Below, piece by piece: positions 1-12,714 of a stretch of DNA of 64,000 bases. The position numbers were made by a program, and so were the translations under genes. The stretch comes from Hypomesus transpacificus (Eukaryota > Chordata > Actinopteri > Osmeriformes > Osmeridae). Each line of letters starts with the position of its first letter. Within the stretch, counting starts at the first letter, position 1. The stretch is taken from assembly GCF_021917145.1 (NCBI RefSeq), contig NC_061071.1:8282072-8346071 (forward strand), given 5' to 3'. The notes under the pieces are model-generated. The model was not told where the DNA came from. It did no database searches and saw nothing but the letters and a program-made list of their open reading frames with translations.

Positions 1-1471
1 TTGAACCAATCTGTTCCCTATTACTCGATCACAATCAGTGTAGACAGTCCTCAGTGTCATACCATATCATGAGCAGCCCCTATATCAATCATGATCTTCT
101 CACTCCAAGGACCCCACTCTGAGCTATCTACAACAATTTCAGATACATTTTCATTCCTATATCAATTCTTGTTTCCCTGGCATCCTGTAAGCTGTTTTGT
201 CTTCCTCATGATAACCTGTGGAAAGTAATGACTTGCTTGTGGCCAGAAGTGACTCCCATCTAATAATTACAATCTAGTATTAAAACATGACTAATAAAGA
301 GAAAATATTGGCCATTTGCAATGTCGGATTAGGAGGCCACTTAATGTGAAGCTGCTAATGAGGAAGAAATGGTAAGTATTGTGATCCCCTAACCAATAAA
401 AGGCTCTTAGATGGATTTTGGCCTTAATATGCATCTGCTCTCACTATGGGTTGCTGGCAAATGGGGCTAGCACCACTGTGACATGGTCAGGAACATGCAA
501 GGATCTGTAAATTGTAGTAATCAAATCCATAGGGTAAAGCTAGATAAGATATTCCATTACTTTGCAAACACAGCCTCCAATACAGAAAGTATTTGCCTCG
601 AAAGCTGTCATTTGAGACAAACGTTGTGCTTATGTCATTATGTCACTTCGTATTCAATCATTTGCATCTCTGCTGTAGTGAGGATTTTACAGCAGTCTTT
701 CACACTCACGGGTCAATACGCCACGCATGCATTATTGTATTGGCTTCCTGGATGGAAAGGTCAGGCAGAAAGACAGATCACTATCTGAAAGGAAATGCTC
801 TTTATTTGCCAAAAACCTTCTATCTCTTTTCTCAGTTCTAGAGAAATAATGGCTTGATAAGATTCCGTTCTTGGACAGAGAAAAAGTGGGGTTTAAAGCA
901 CATATATCAGACATCAAATCCTTTCTCATTCTCCCAGAGGAAGAAAAACAAGGCTAAGAGAGAGCAAGTCTTTAGGATTTGAAATGCTGTTCAAAGCCCA
1001 GGCATCCAGACTAGCACAGCCACTGCCAAAGGGCCTGCGTATTTGATACGTCCTTCTTGGGTGACTTAACAAAGATCTATTGAAAGCAAAGGGGCTCGAT
1101 TGTGAAAAACTCCAAGTCCGTGACAGGCATCCGGCTAGAGGATCATTCCGATTCACCCTCCGTCTTCCTAAACATTCCCTTGTTGCCTGGCATGGTTCCA
1201 AATGGCTCAGGAAACCATGGAGGTGTCTGTGGCCATGCCGGAGGGAAAATATCTAGCATCCCCTGAGTTGAGTTTCCTCTCCAACAGAGAGGACTAACTG
1301 CTCCATGATTCAGGTATTTCACCTCTGTGCTGATAAAGGTTATCAGAGCAATTTGGTTCTGGCAATATTACATTATGGAAGACTTATGAGGGAGAAATCA
1401 AATGTTCCTCCTGGTAACAGCAGAGAGAGGTGGGGGTGTGACTGCTCTGTGATTATATGATTTGACTTGTT

Positions 1472-1492
1472 GGGGGGGGGGGGGGGGGGGGG
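1472..1492. repeat. Poly-G homopolymer (21 nt)
   Basis: An uninterrupted run of 21 G. It is one of more than ten G or C runs of 18 nt or longer in this window, and lies in apparently non-coding sequence. Confidence 0.95.
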
Positions 1493-2433
1493 TGCAAACA
1501 CACACCTCACTGTGGTGTCCATCCAAAATAAAGCTTGATTTGTATTACCCAAGTGCCTGCAACTACAGTGTTCTCCTATTGGCTCTTATGACAGGGTGAT
1601 CTTCTCTTCCTAACAGAATGGACATTTATAGTCACACCTTCACGCTTTTGTCATATTTTGCACATCGTTATGTTCACAGTTTTCTTATCACCTCTCTTTG
1701 GGAGCAGCAATATGTTGGTGCACATTCAGTGTGAGAGGTTGTCATGGCAACTAGATAATTTTTGCAGTTGTTGCTGTGGGTGAAGGGAGTTCCTTGTTTC
1801 ATATGCATACTTGCTCTTAGACCGGCGATTAGAACTGTTCCAAATGTGTGGTTCACGCTGCTTGCCATAATGCTGCAAAGGTTGATGGCGAGAATGCAGG
1901 ATCCTGTTGGTGCTCTGGCAAAGCCTCTGATGTAGTACCAGTTAGTCTTGGACATGTGAGTAATATGAATGGTCATTAATACTGTGGAGCTCTTTCTTGA
2001 ACCTTGTTATTTGACCAATATAGCTGTATCCATATAAAGACTAATCAAATATGTAGTGACATTTTGTAGTAAAGAGCACCACCAGGGGCAGAGATGAATC
2101 ACAACACTTATTTCCTTTGTCGACAGGCCCCATGTCTATTTGTGTCTTGTTCCAGTCTAAGATAGCTAATTGGAAATAATGATGCTATTAACCTGATAGA
2201 GAGTAAATTAGGGGGATGATTCTACGACAGCCCTTGAACCTCCTACTGATGAATAAGTGAAAGGGCACTGCACATTTAAATGCAATGTTCGTGACTTTGA
2301 CGAACAGACCAATTTGACTTTTGTTGGAGAGAACACGTGTGCTGCAAGGTATAGTACATTACCCTTAGTATAATGAGCATTAACAAGGTTAAGACAAATC
2401 AATACTGAGTCTCAACAGTACTACACTGAAATG

Positions 2434-2485
2434 GTTCATTCAAATGCTTGTCTCACAATTGTTCATTCAAATGCTTGTCTCACAA
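2434..2485. repeat. 27-bp direct tandem duplication, two copies
   Basis: A 25-base segment starting GTTCATTCAAATGC occurs at 2434-2458 and again, unchanged, at 2461-2485, giving a period of 27 bp. The copies are identical, so the duplication is probably recent or the result of slippage. No function is evident. Confidence 0.9.
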
Positions 2486-2689
2486 AAATCTATGAGCTGA
2501 AAATCGGAATCATGCCTGATTGCTCTTAGAGTAAGCGAGATGTTGTGAAACACATTACAACAGCTCCAAGAGGTAACAAATGCTGGGTCGACATACTATG
2601 ACATCTCATTTCCTGTGGAACAGGAAGAAAGGCAACAGTCTAATTATACCGCATGGCCTTCGACACTGACAGAATGTGTTACTTGTTGA

Positions 2690-2944
2690 CACGTACGGGG
2701 TGTCACCAGCCAGGCATCCTCTCAGCAACATCCAGCAACATCACAACCACATGACACGTCAGAAAAAGATCAAGAGACATCTGTAACACCGCAGCCTCCA
2801 ACATGCATTTCTGACACAATCAGTACAGCAGATAATAGACCACAGCAAATGCACGTCATCATGACCATCTCACCAATCATCATGGCTTCTATTCTATCTA
2901 TTCTATTGGCTATCTGTGTCCCGTTTATATTGGTGAGTCAGTAG
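2690..2944 (+). other. Orphan open frame encoding a Ser/Thr/Gln-rich stalk and one hydrophobic segment
   Basis: The frame is open for 84 codons with no start at its 5' end. The first half is rich in Ser, Thr, Gln and Pro, like a membrane-proximal stalk of a type I receptor. It is followed by about 24 mostly hydrophobic residues (from 2849 to 2932) resembling a transmembrane helix. A consensus donor (TTG then GTGAGT at 2933) follows at once, and a possible acceptor (CACCAG) ends at 2709. This is what a stalk-plus-transmembrane exon looks like, but no convincing partner exons were found on either side. If the donor is not used, the frame stops three codons later. It could be a relic exon, an exon of an unrecognised fast-evolving receptor, or chance. 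I do not recognise a family. Confidence 0.2.
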
Positions 2945-4975
2945 CAGTGCGCCCTCCGTGCAGATAGAAAGAGAGTGGTTCAACATGGGGTGCCTGGGGA
3001 ACAAAGCTTGGCTGTGTCTTTAGGTGTTCATAAAACACCAGCAATGTAGACATGCTACCTGTATCCAGCAGAGAGAGTATGTGCCCACGAGCCAGTAATA
3101 GAGGAAGCCTGCAGACCAAGCTCTTTCCTTTAATACATTTTAACGAGAGACTTTGGCATTCCACAGACGCAAACAGTCCAAACTCTGTCTTGGGAAGACT
3201 GGGTCGCAGTTCTTCTCCAAAGTCATGTTTACACCGTTAAATGAAGCACTTAAAGGGAGATTAGGCATGTTTATTTAATGAATAAACACACTTGATTTAT
3301 TCTTTAATTTAAGAGGGGATATGACTACACCCTGGATCCTCTTGCTGTTAGGATCCGTGGATAATTTTACTCTAATCTGTTAACATGATGGATGCCATTA
3401 CGTTTGTATGGCAAGACCGGCGTGCAAAGGGAAATGGGTGATTTCTGTCGATTTGTGAGGAAGTTTAACTGAAAAACAGCAACTTTGTGCTTACAAATCC
3501 AGGTGTGTGATTTAGGATGTGGATTACCAGTTTGCAGGCTATACTTGGAAACAAGGTATTCAGCAGATACAATTGGAAAGGTGCCTCAGCTTGAGTTGCA
3601 GATAGGGAAGCAATGAAAACTCATTGCTTCCCAGCCAAACGACTGTTGTTGTCATGCCATTAACCAAAAAGGATAAGGATGATGAGAGCATTTATTCAGC
3701 TTCTGAAGTGATTCAAGTTCAAGATTTAAAAAATACAACTACTATAAAAATTGCTCCCAATAAAAAATAAAATGTTGTATCTGTGCAATACAGAGGCCTC
3801 GTGCTGTGTTAGTAATACACACACCATTAATCATAAGATGACTGCATCGAAAGCACAGTTGTCACAACATCTTACCCCTGCCTTGTGACCTGAACGGATC
3901 GTGATTGCTGTGTATCCTGACCTGATGTAACTGAACTCTCCGCAGGGTAATTGTACCTAGAGCCCAATCAGAGGCCAGGATGTTCTCATTAGTCTCAACC
4001 TGGCAATGATCAGGAGCTAGGCTTATATTATTATGGGGGACGTCAGTGGAGAGAGAGGTAGAAGACAGGCATTTAAATAATAGGTTAAACTTCCTGCATG
4101 CTCCATCTGACCTGCAGTAATGACCGTACATACCCGGCTCATAATTGGACTAACAGGCTTCTGAGTCCTCCATTATAATTTAGAGAGGCTCTCTGGTTGG
4201 AGTATCAAAGTGTGTGTTGCAGATGTATGTAGCTTTTATTACAGGGCATGCCATACTCCGCTTCCTTCCTCAGCTCAGGGCTGGCTGGGGCAGTCACTTT
4301 AGGTTACTGTAACTTGAGACAGATACAATTTTGTTTGTGTCTCACTATTGCTCTCTTTCCCTATCAACTTTCTTTTTCTTCGGTTTCGTTAATTTAACCC
4401 TCCCCTCACTGTGTCGTCGGCTTACCTGCTAAACAATTGCAAGAGGCCGTGTTTTATATTGATCTCACGCACTCATAAACACAGACACACACACCTGTTT
4501 AGTTTGATGCTAAACACTGTAAACTGTGGGACTCCGGATAGAGGAAGTGAGCCCGCACTTTATTCCTCAGTAAGCATCAGTAAGCTCTCATCTCTCCTCC
4601 ATCTATGTTTCATCAGTGGCTTCAGCATGGAAGTGCTCATTTTGGAGATGTCGACGCGGTGGTGGGCTTTGAACAGTCAGAATGGAGTCCTGTCAGGTAT
4701 CTCTTTTTGCCTGAAACCCAAAGACTCTGCATGGGTTGCTTCCTCGGCAATCTCTTTTTATCTTGTGAGTGGAAAGATGGAAAACCGGTAGAGGGTGGGA
4801 CAGAGAAAAAGAGTGGGACAGCTGTTCCTTGTATGGTTCAGGAAGCAGGGTTTGAAGTATGGCTTCAGGGTTATTTTGGGATGGCAGGGGCCCAGCAGTG
4901 AAGACAGGAAACACAGCTGAAGTCACGGGGGATTGGAGAGGGGGCAGTCCTGTTCCTTTATTTTTTTTAAGGATC

Positions 4976-5038
4976 GTGTGTGTGTGTGTGTGTGTTTGTG
5001 TGTTTGTGTGTGCGTGTGTGTGTGTGTTTGTGTGTGTG
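4976..5038. repeat. (GT)n microsatellite
   Basis: Interrupted GT dinucleotide tract with TTTG interruptions. The reverse strand gives a His/Thr-rich open frame that is only an artefact of the repeat. Confidence 0.95.
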
Positions 5039-6559
5039 AGGGGGTGGGGAGTAGAGGGGTGGGATATTGTTATTGACCGCATTTGAAACAGAGCATCCTA
5101 AGTGTCCTCTCCTCTCCTTCTTACCCCTCTCCCCTTCCTTCCTCTCTCTCTCCCAAGGCTGACAACATTTGGAGCAGGGAATCTGGGCCCATAGAGCAGT
5201 GGGAGTCCCAGCCAGACAATAGGCCTGTCACTTACCTTTTCCCTGAATGGGAGGCCCTAACAATGCTCCTCCTCAGCTGGAGGTCACAGTGTTTCAAGCT
5301 AGTTGGGAACTCTCCCAGCACAGTGAGCCATTCATCACTATAGCAATCATACCTTGACCACTTTCTATTTTACCAGCCTAAATGCAACGTGCATCTCTCT
5401 CTCTTTCTCGCTCTCTCTCTCTCTCTTTCTCATGCTCAGTCTCTGTGAATTTAAAGCTGGGATTTGGCTTTCCATCCTTAAATGCTCTTTTTTGTCAACT
5501 TCATAAGCAGTCATGAGTCAAGTTGTTTCGTGTCATTTTCTACATGGAGAGAACCAGGTCCATGTGTTTAAGGTGATTATGTTAGTGAGAGGGGGGACTG
5601 GCATTTGCTTTGATGAACGTGAACACAAATGAGTCAACAGCAGATATCTATATCACCTACAATATGGCTACAATAAATGGCCCTGAGGCATTTAACACAC
5701 AATACACACCAATAACCAATCACAGACAACTACATTTATCCCTTACAATTAGTGTTTGGAACATGTCAGTCCTCTAGATGTTATTGTGCTAGGTGTCTGT
5801 AGGCCATAAGAGGGCACTGTTTTCCAAATTTCCCCACAGAGTTGTATTGTGATGCAGATGTTAGTGAATTCATTAGTCCCTTTTCTCTATCTTTGCATGG
5901 ATTTTAACACATTAAGATCTATGGGTTATTTTGCAAAGTGCTTGCAGTAAGCGTGTGAATAGAGCGACTTGCAGTCAAGCCAAATACCAACCATAGATCA
6001 AAACAATCTAATTTGGCCACCTCTTGTTAATTTTTGTATTTTTGACAGCACTATATTACAAATTGTGGAAATGTGCATTAATGTGGTTTTAAGCATTGTG
6101 TAATGTGATGTCTGCCTCCAGCTATATGACCTTTGTCCATAAATGACCATGTGTGTCCATTAAAGATGTTGCTTTGTCACTTGCAAGATATCAGATTTTA
6201 AACAAATTGTAAGCAGTGGTCCTAAGGGAAGAAGGCCTATGATGCTGTAAGGCAAACACTAAATGGTAGATCTGGTTGACTTAAATGTGTCTCTACATAC
6301 TGTAGAAAGTGGGGGAGAGTGTTATATCCGTTGAGCACATTGTGCTTATTGGGTGTTTTGTCATTAGGAATGTCTCCTGTCCCCTTGCAGTTGGGAACAG
6401 TTGATAGCGCAGGGTGTGAATGCGAGTCCTGCCCAGCCAATGAGGTTGGACCGGATACGAGATATCCTCTGAAACAACAACTGCCCTGTTCCCCCTCACT
6501 TCCACATGACGCCATTTACAGCATAAACCCGACCTCTTCTCCGGAAAGAGGAAAAAACA

Positions 6560-6968
6560 AGACGAGAAAAACTTGAAAGCAGCTCACTGCTCAATGCAAC
6601 CATATATTCATCAAGTATAGCGACGAATTCTGAGAACTATCCAAACAGCTTTGGGGTGCGTTTTTTTGTAAACTTTGAAAGCAACTCACTCGTGTTCTCT
6701 TGTTTTCTATTTCTCAAAAAAAGTGGAGCGCCTGCAAGAAACGGTGATTGATAAGTTTTTGGCCGTCTTTCGCCTCGTGTTCTCGCGGTGGGATTTACTC
6801 TTTCCCTCTCTTGAAATGATCTTGACTCAGGACTATTAGGCCTACTGTAAACTACATTATCGCAGTTTTGGATTTAACAGATGGATTTTTAAAATTATTT
6901 TATGTAGGAATAAACATTCTGAATTTGGATTCTTTTACGCAAAAGGAGGTTGAATTGTTGAGAAGACG
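6560..6968 (+). other. spry2: Probable non-coding first exon of spry2 (5' end approximate)
   Basis: A strong donor (GACG then GTGAGT) places the exon end at 6968. The matching acceptor is a pyrimidine stretch ending in TAG at 8660, giving a 1.7-kb intron (6969-8660) that holds no coding sequence I can support. Vertebrate Sprouty genes typically have one or more 5' UTR exons followed by a single exon with the whole reading frame, which fits this layout. The transcription start is not visible and the left boundary is a guess. An alternative upstream exon outside this stretch cannot be excluded. Confidence 0.45.
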
Positions 6969-8711
6969 GTGAGTTGTGCTTAGCATAACGTTGACGTTGT
7001 TTTTTCCAGGTACGATTCAAAGTTTGAAGATAACTTAACTTTGCACAAGAGACCGAGTTAGTAATCTGTCTCGAATCAGCCCGCCTGCTCCCGACCAGAC
7101 CCGACTAATGCCCTAACGTTATCCTCATCATCCTCTCTAGGATGTCATGCTACCCGCGCAAGTCAATTATTTTGTTATCAGCACTATTTCCCTCTTGAGG
7201 CTACAGTTGCATTTATGAAAAGTGTCACATTTGGGTAGTCCGTCGCCCCAAGTCCTTTAGAATGTTATAGGTTTGCAGCGTTAAAATGACGCGCGATAGA
7301 TAGCTATTAGATTTATACTGTGACTGAACTGACGGTGGAGTATTGAGTTTGGGGTTTTAGCCTACAAAATCAAACCATCTTTAGGCTATACCCATGTGGG
7401 CATTGGGCCATGTTACCCTGTCAGTTGCTCTTGATGCCAGTCCATTCACATTCGGCACTTGGTGACGACCACATGGCAGATAAAGTAATGTGTCATCTTT
7501 GAAAGGACAACCCGTTGTTTACTTTTCCACACCTGGGCTTCGTCAGCAACTAAGTTTGTAAGCGCAACAGAAAGTATCTCAACTCAAAAACATGCTAAAG
7601 TTCTAAGAAGTTGACAAGCTGAACAAGGTGATATGTAAAGTTAAGGTGACACAGTTGTGCCATGAAAGTGAATGATGATTTAAGGAAATCATTGCAGGCA
7701 ATAGTTGGTTTTATTATATGTGGAAGGATTTTACAAGTATTCCGATACCCATGGCTTGTTAAAGTGTTATACAAAAGTAATAAACAATTATGGAGTTTGA
7801 CGTATGGGAAACACTGTTACATCTTGTCTCACCATTTGTCTTTTAGAAGCCCCACCCAATGACAGTTGTTGCTCGTGTTTTCTCTAACACACACTTGCAG
7901 AGAACGGCGAAGGCATTAAAGGTTGTGCACTGATGAAAGCTCTCATGGCGTCTGACAAATGTAATTTGTTAATAAACACCACAGTGACAGCCTCCACTTT
8001 GTCTTGGGCTGGGTCCCAAACCTCCCTACTCTCCATCACATTGCTTTCATGTTCTCTATGCCACCTCTTCTATCCCTTCACATCTCCCATCATGAAAGTA
8101 CTTGTGGCTTCCCAATGGAAAACTCTGCTGAAAGCCATTTGTCATGTTAAATGATGCCACCATTGTGTTAAGAGTGAGGGACACCGACTTGCTCATGCAC
8201 ACCTTTTGGGGGTTTTCAACTTGTAGTCAGTGTGTCTATCAGCACAATGTGATTTGTGGCCTGGGGCCTTGGAAATGGCTAATGTCTTTGTTGGGAAAGT
8301 TTGACATTTTCACTTTTGGTTGTTACTAACAGTAGGGATGACTCAAACTGAACTGTGCCGTCCCTCTGCTAATACATTTGAGAATTGTTCTAGGGATTGC
8401 TTTCTAATTGAAATGTATCATTTAACTTTCTATCCATGTCACCCTGGGCAAAAGAAGTTAGTGGGGCAACTTTCCAGTTCTGTGGTTGAATAGGCCCAAC
8501 CCAACTCTGAATGCAAATATCAGTGGGTGGTGTGTTGACATTTGCATAGGCCTACCCAATGTGTGTGCCATGCCGTTGTACTATCAGTTATGATTTACAT
8601 AGAGAAGCTTTTATTTGAATTCAACTGGGTTTTATAGATATCGGCTTGTCTCTCCTGTAGGACTTCAGATGTGTTCAATGCCAGCCGGAGGGGTCCTTCT
8701 TCAGAGCCAAG

Positions 8712-9701
8712 ATGGAGACCACATCACAAAATGGCAACAACAGCGATGGCGGTGGTGGAGGGTCGACCAGTTTGCTGCCCACTCTGCATGACACTGGGAG
8801 GCTGCATCAGCCTTCTCATGCCCAGGATGGGCCTCCTGATCCTGGGGAAAGCCCCGGCCAACAAGCCCTCGTTCTTTCACTGGACCAGATCCGTGTAACC
8901 AGGAGTAGCAATGAGTACACGGACGGACCTACTGTGGCTCCCAGGCCTCCTGTCTCCCAGCCCAGCCAGCAGAAGAACGACCTGTTGACCCAGGGACTGG
9001 TGAACAATGAACAGTCGGAGAATCAGGGGCTGAACCAGAGGAACTTACTCTCCCCAAACCAACTCAACACCACACACTCCATCACTTCCAGAGACACACT
9101 CTCGCGTTCCCTTAACTCAGTGGACTCCGGAAGCTGCATTAGGACCAGTATCACAGCCTCCGGCCAGAGGCTTCTGGGCAGCCCTGTGGTGGGTGAGCGT
9201 ATAATCCGAACCCAGCCCAAGCGGGTGGAGCCGGAGGAGGACGAGCTGAAGCCTCTGACCACGCCCGTGCCTGGCGGAGACAAAACTGGCGACGGCGCCT
9301 CCGGGAAGCACGCCCACCGCTGTGAGACCTGCAGCAGGTGCAAGTGCAAAGAGTGCACGTGCCCCCGTACCCTCCCCTCCTTCTGGATGTGCAACCGGCG
9401 CTGCGTGTGCTCCGCCCAGAACGTGGTGGAGTACGGCAGCTGCGTGTGCTGCATCAAGGGCCTCTTCTACCACTGCTCCAGCGACGACGAGGACACGTGC
9501 GCCGACAAGCCCTTCTCCTGCAGCCAGTCCCACTGCTGCCTTCGCTGGTCGGCTATCGGAGGCCTCTCGCTGTGCCTCCCCTGCCTGCTGTGCTACCTCC
9601 CGGGCAGAGGGTGTCTCGCTGTGTGCCAGAGCTGCTACGACCGTGTCAAGCGCCCGGGGTGCCGGTGTAAGAACACTAATATAGTTCACTGTTGGCGTTA
9701 A
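8712..9701 (+). CDS. spry2: Sprouty homolog 2, receptor tyrosine kinase signalling inhibitor
   Basis: Single-exon frame of 329 aa. Sprouty proteins are induced by FGF/EGF signalling and dampen the Ras-ERK branch at the plasma membrane. The N-terminal Cbl/SH2-docking region is present: LSLDQIR at about 55-61, then NEYTDGPTV with the key Tyr at residue 69. A Ser-rich stretch lies around 129-150. The C-terminal Sprouty Cys-rich domain (about 204-328) has the usual Cys spacing, including [18 protein letters not shown] and RPGCRCK. The N-terminal motif and the [11 protein letters not shown] segment fit Sprouty2 better than Sprouty1, 3 or 4, and linkage with ndfip2 supports this. Oddly, the protein stops right after the Cys-rich domain and lacks the short Pro-rich, Grb2-binding tail of mammalian SPRY2. 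The start ATG is the first in frame downstream of the 8660 acceptor. The reverse strand is open for 254 codons but is only a GC-rich shadow. Confidence 0.93.
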   Translation: METTSQNGNNSDGGGGGSTSLLPTLHDTGRLHQPSHAQDGPPDPGESPGQQALVLSLDQIRVTRSSNEYTDGPTVAPRPPVSQPSQQKNDLLTQGLVNNEQSENQGLNQRNLLSPNQLNTTHSITSRDTLSRSLNSVDSGSCIRTSITASGQRLLGSPVVGERIIRTQPKRVEPEEDELKPLTTPVPGGDKTGDGASGKHAHRCETCSRCKCKECTCPRTLPSFWMCNRRCVCSAQNVVEYGSCVCCIKGLFYHCSSDDEDTCADKPFSCSQSHCCLRWSAIGGLSLCLPCLLCYLPGRGCLAVCQSCYDRVKRPGCRCKNTNIVHCWR

Positions 9702-10480
9702 GCGCGGGAGGGGGGGTCTGGGGTTCATGGATGAGGATGACAGCTCCTGTCGACTGAAACCTTCTTCTGTAATCAGACGTTTATGGGGGAATTGGAAAGG
9801 CTGTCTACTGTGCCTTGTGTAGTGTTCTTTATTTCCATGAATGGTTCTTACAAGGGATGCTGTTTCCCCAAGTGCCCTCATTTTGTATTGTTGTAATCAA
9901 ACTCCCAAGTGTTAGCCCCTTTGACATTTAATACAACTGATATGCTATGGACAAACACTCCTGACTAACTGTATGTGTATAGTAATTGCAAAGTATGTAA
10001 ATTAGCAAATGACTTTCTCAGAGATATTTTATTTTTGTATATATAATATTTCAACTGTGAAAAAAATATTTTGCCAAACCAGAGGCACCTTGATAAATCC
10101 ATATATATGAATTATAATACATGTATAATGTTGTACATTCATTTGGAATTTATATCAATCATTTTATATAATTGCCTTACAAGAGACAAAATTTACAAAA
10201 TTCTTATCCCTTCAACTCTACTTGTAAATTGTACAGTGACTCTATAAGAAAATCTTTATTTTCTAATGTCAACATTGTTTAGTGTAAAGAATATTTATTT
10301 GAAGGTTTATTATTTTATAATGAAATATTTATTTTGAGAAGCATCATAAGGACATCACCCTGTTATTGTTGTTGCTGCAAAGTAGGGTGACTTGTAGGGT
10401 GTAAAGATGGATGCATATGTTCACTATGAATTAGAAAAAAATATATTAACGTTTGAAATTAAAACATGACTGGTTCGCTT
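9702..10480 (+). other. spry2: Probable 3' UTR of spry2
   Basis: The sequence becomes very AT-rich after the stop and carries several ATTTA pentamers typical of unstable immediate-early or feedback mRNAs. An ATTAAA candidate polyadenylation signal lies at 10458-10463. The UTR end is placed shortly after it by inference. Confidence 0.6.
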
Positions 10481-10787
10481 TTGTGTGAGTGTATGCAAGA
10501 CCTCCTTTAGTCTCTAAGGAGACCAATCTGTGTACCATCAGTTGAAGGTCATTTGGTGTAGATCGTTATTTTAGCATTTTGGTGACAGAATGGTATGGTT
10601 CTAGTATTCACCTAGTTCCTGATTAAATGATTGACTTGTGGAGTCCAGGGGCAACATATCCCATCCCTTATTTGGAAAGTACATTGTGAGAAATGTTGAC
10701 AGCATTAATCAGAATCAGATCTTACCAAAAGTTTGACTTAAGACGTAAATTTGAATTTTTGACTGCTTTCCTTTCAATGCAGTCCTG

Positions 10788-10823
10788 TTTTTTTTTTTTT
10801 TTTTTGGGGGGGGGGGGGGGGGG
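10788..10823. repeat. Poly-T then poly-G homopolymers
   Basis: 18 T followed directly by 18 G, just past the spry2 3' UTR. The reverse strand gives a Lys/Pro run in an artefactual frame. Confidence 0.95.
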
Positions 10824-12540
10824 TGATGGTGAAGGCCTCCTCTGAGGCATGTTGTTGGGGGTAGAGCAGTAACTAACTGGTCCATGTTTCCTGTGGACCA
10901 GATGCTATGAATGCACACAACCATACAGGGTTGCCCTGACTGGCCCCACGTTTCATTGCTTAAAAACCCCAGGATGTCAAGCTTGTGATGGAGAACCAGG
11001 ATTTTACTAGTTTCATTCTGATCTAATACTTGTTTGTAGCATTGACAACATTGGTCACAAATGTATGAAATGTAAGCACTCGGAAGTTCACTGTATGTAA
11101 AATAAGAAATGCAAATACGAGTGCACACAAATGTAAATGGGCAAAGCTTTTCTACAAGACTGCAAACCTACTAAATCTTGTACTCGAGTTTGGGCCATTT
11201 GTTCACAGTGATTACAGATATTGAATAAGGAAAGAGCACAAGGAGTTTACCTCCTTCAGGCCCTAGTGGGTAACATCTGGCTTTGGTTTAATCATTTAGG
11301 TCTGTGAGTTGCAGTTGCTCTGCATTACGAGACACATCAATTGTAGCTTTGGCAACACTTTGTTTGCTGTGGTCGTCTTCTCGAAATTCAAAGGGGATGA
11401 AGGCACATCACATGCAAGTTACGTACATCTGATGTTGTTATCAAACGCTAACACAGATACAGGGCTTAAGATTTTGAGCTCTGTGAACCAGGAAATTCCT
11501 TCAGAAGAAAAGGATATACTCTTGTTTTTCCATCAAAGTTTTGCAGGAATTCTTGGGTTTTGAATGTTCCTGCAGGCGAAGTGTGAGAAACATAAGCCTT
11601 GTCACTAGTTGACAGCACATGTAACATAGCAGGCATTGTAAAAAAAATAATTTGATTGACAGGCCGAGTCCGACCTGCACACACTTGTTTGTTATCCGTC
11701 TCTGGGCTTGAGTGACAGTTCGCCATACCTTTGTACAATTACACCCCTAAATAATCAGTAAAGAAAAAAACGATCCCATTTTAGCATTTTCTATTCTTTT
11801 TTCAAGTCACAGCTCTCCCATCTTATTGTCTTAACGGTGAATAGAGGAAAAGGCAGTTTGGGGTGGTTGGGAAGAGGGGCTGCAAAGGGTTAAAGACATC
11901 ACTTTGAATGACAAAGGCATAACAGTTTACCCCGTATTCAGCCTCTTGTGTATTCATTCTATTTTCAATGGTCGGAGCTATTTAGGCTCTCCAATCCCTC
12001 TCAACTACCTGCCCCTACTTGGTATTCTCATAGGGTGATGTTCTTGTCTGTGTGTGTGTGAGCGCGTGTGCGTGCAAATGTGTTTGTGTACAAAGGCTTT
12101 GCATGTTAATGTTTGTTCGAGAAAATACATAGATAAAAACACATCAGTGTTTGTCTATTTCAGTAAACGTCAATTATTTTCAAATCTACAACCTCGCATT
12201 TACCTCCAAACCATTTACCACTAGGTAACCACACAGCAACTTCCACAACCCGCAACCAACCCTCACGCAACATCTTGCAGATGCTCACTCGTCCAGAGAG
12301 AGAGAGAGTTTGTTTGTTTGTCCATCAGAGCAATGACTTGGCAGAGGGAGCAATTGGAAAAGGCCCCAGAATGGCCCTTTGTTGGTTTTAGCCAGTCCCC
12401 CCGCGCTCCACCGTTGCTGTGAAGCGAAGTGCTATTGAATCTGCTCACCAAGGCAGAACACTCGACAGGAAGGAAGGAAGCGGCTATTCTTTCTGCCCGC
12501 ATTGTCTGACCACTGGGCTTAAGCAATCAAACAGCTATGC

Positions 12541-12600
12541 AGAGAGAGAGAGCGAGAGAGAGAGAGCAGATAGAGAGACTAGGGAAAGAGGAGGGAGACA
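12541..12600. repeat. (GA)n-rich microsatellite
   Basis: Interrupted GAGAGA tract immediately before the first copy of the repeated ETS-like element. Confidence 0.85.
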
Positions 12601-12621
12601 TACACATCCACAAACATGAAC

Positions 12622-12714
12622 ACAATCCTCTGTCGGAAAGTTTGGTAGCAGAATTTAATAACAGCATTTCAAATCAATCCTCTGTAGGAAGTGAGGCGTG
12701 CTGGCGAGTCATTA
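12622..12714. promoter_or_regulatory. Repeated element with ETS-like GGAAGT sites, copies 1 and 2
   Basis: A segment from TAATAACAGCATTT through AATCAATCCTCTG, AGGAAGTG and TGCTGGC to TCATTA (12656-12714) recurs at 14193-14254 with only a few differences. A shorter related stretch (CAATCCTCTGTCGGAAAG) lies just upstream at 12624-12641. The shared core contains AGGAAGTG, a good match to ETS-factor sites. Because spry2, 3 kb upstream, is an ERK-induced gene, a regulatory role is plausible. That is inference, and an old unclassified repeat family is the alternative. Confidence 0.35.

Larger units (their letters stand above)
1..6550. other. Non-coding DNA upstream of spry2
   Basis: No multi-exon gene could be built here on either strand. 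Open frames are short, start-poor and lack domain features, apart from the transmembrane-like frame described separately at 2690-2944. The stretch holds a poly-G run, a 27-bp tandem duplication, GT and CT microsatellites, and otherwise unremarkable AT-leaning sequence. It may include distal regulatory DNA for spry2, but no specific site can be supported from the sequence alone. Confidence 0.6.

Noticed and set aside
1208..1300. Short frame starting MEVSVAMPEGKY
   Set aside because: Under 30 codons, with no splice context or homology. Indistinguishable from chance.
2933..2966. 34-bp intron joining the orphan transmembrane frame to a short cytoplasmic exon after CCGTGCAG
   Set aside because: The frame would join, but 34 bp is too short for a normal vertebrate spliceosomal intron.
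9117..9881. 254-codon open frame on the minus strand opposite spry2
   Set aside because: It lies antisense to a clear Sprouty coding exon, is rich in Ala/Gly/Val from GC-rich third positions, and has no recognisable domain. A typical shadow frame.
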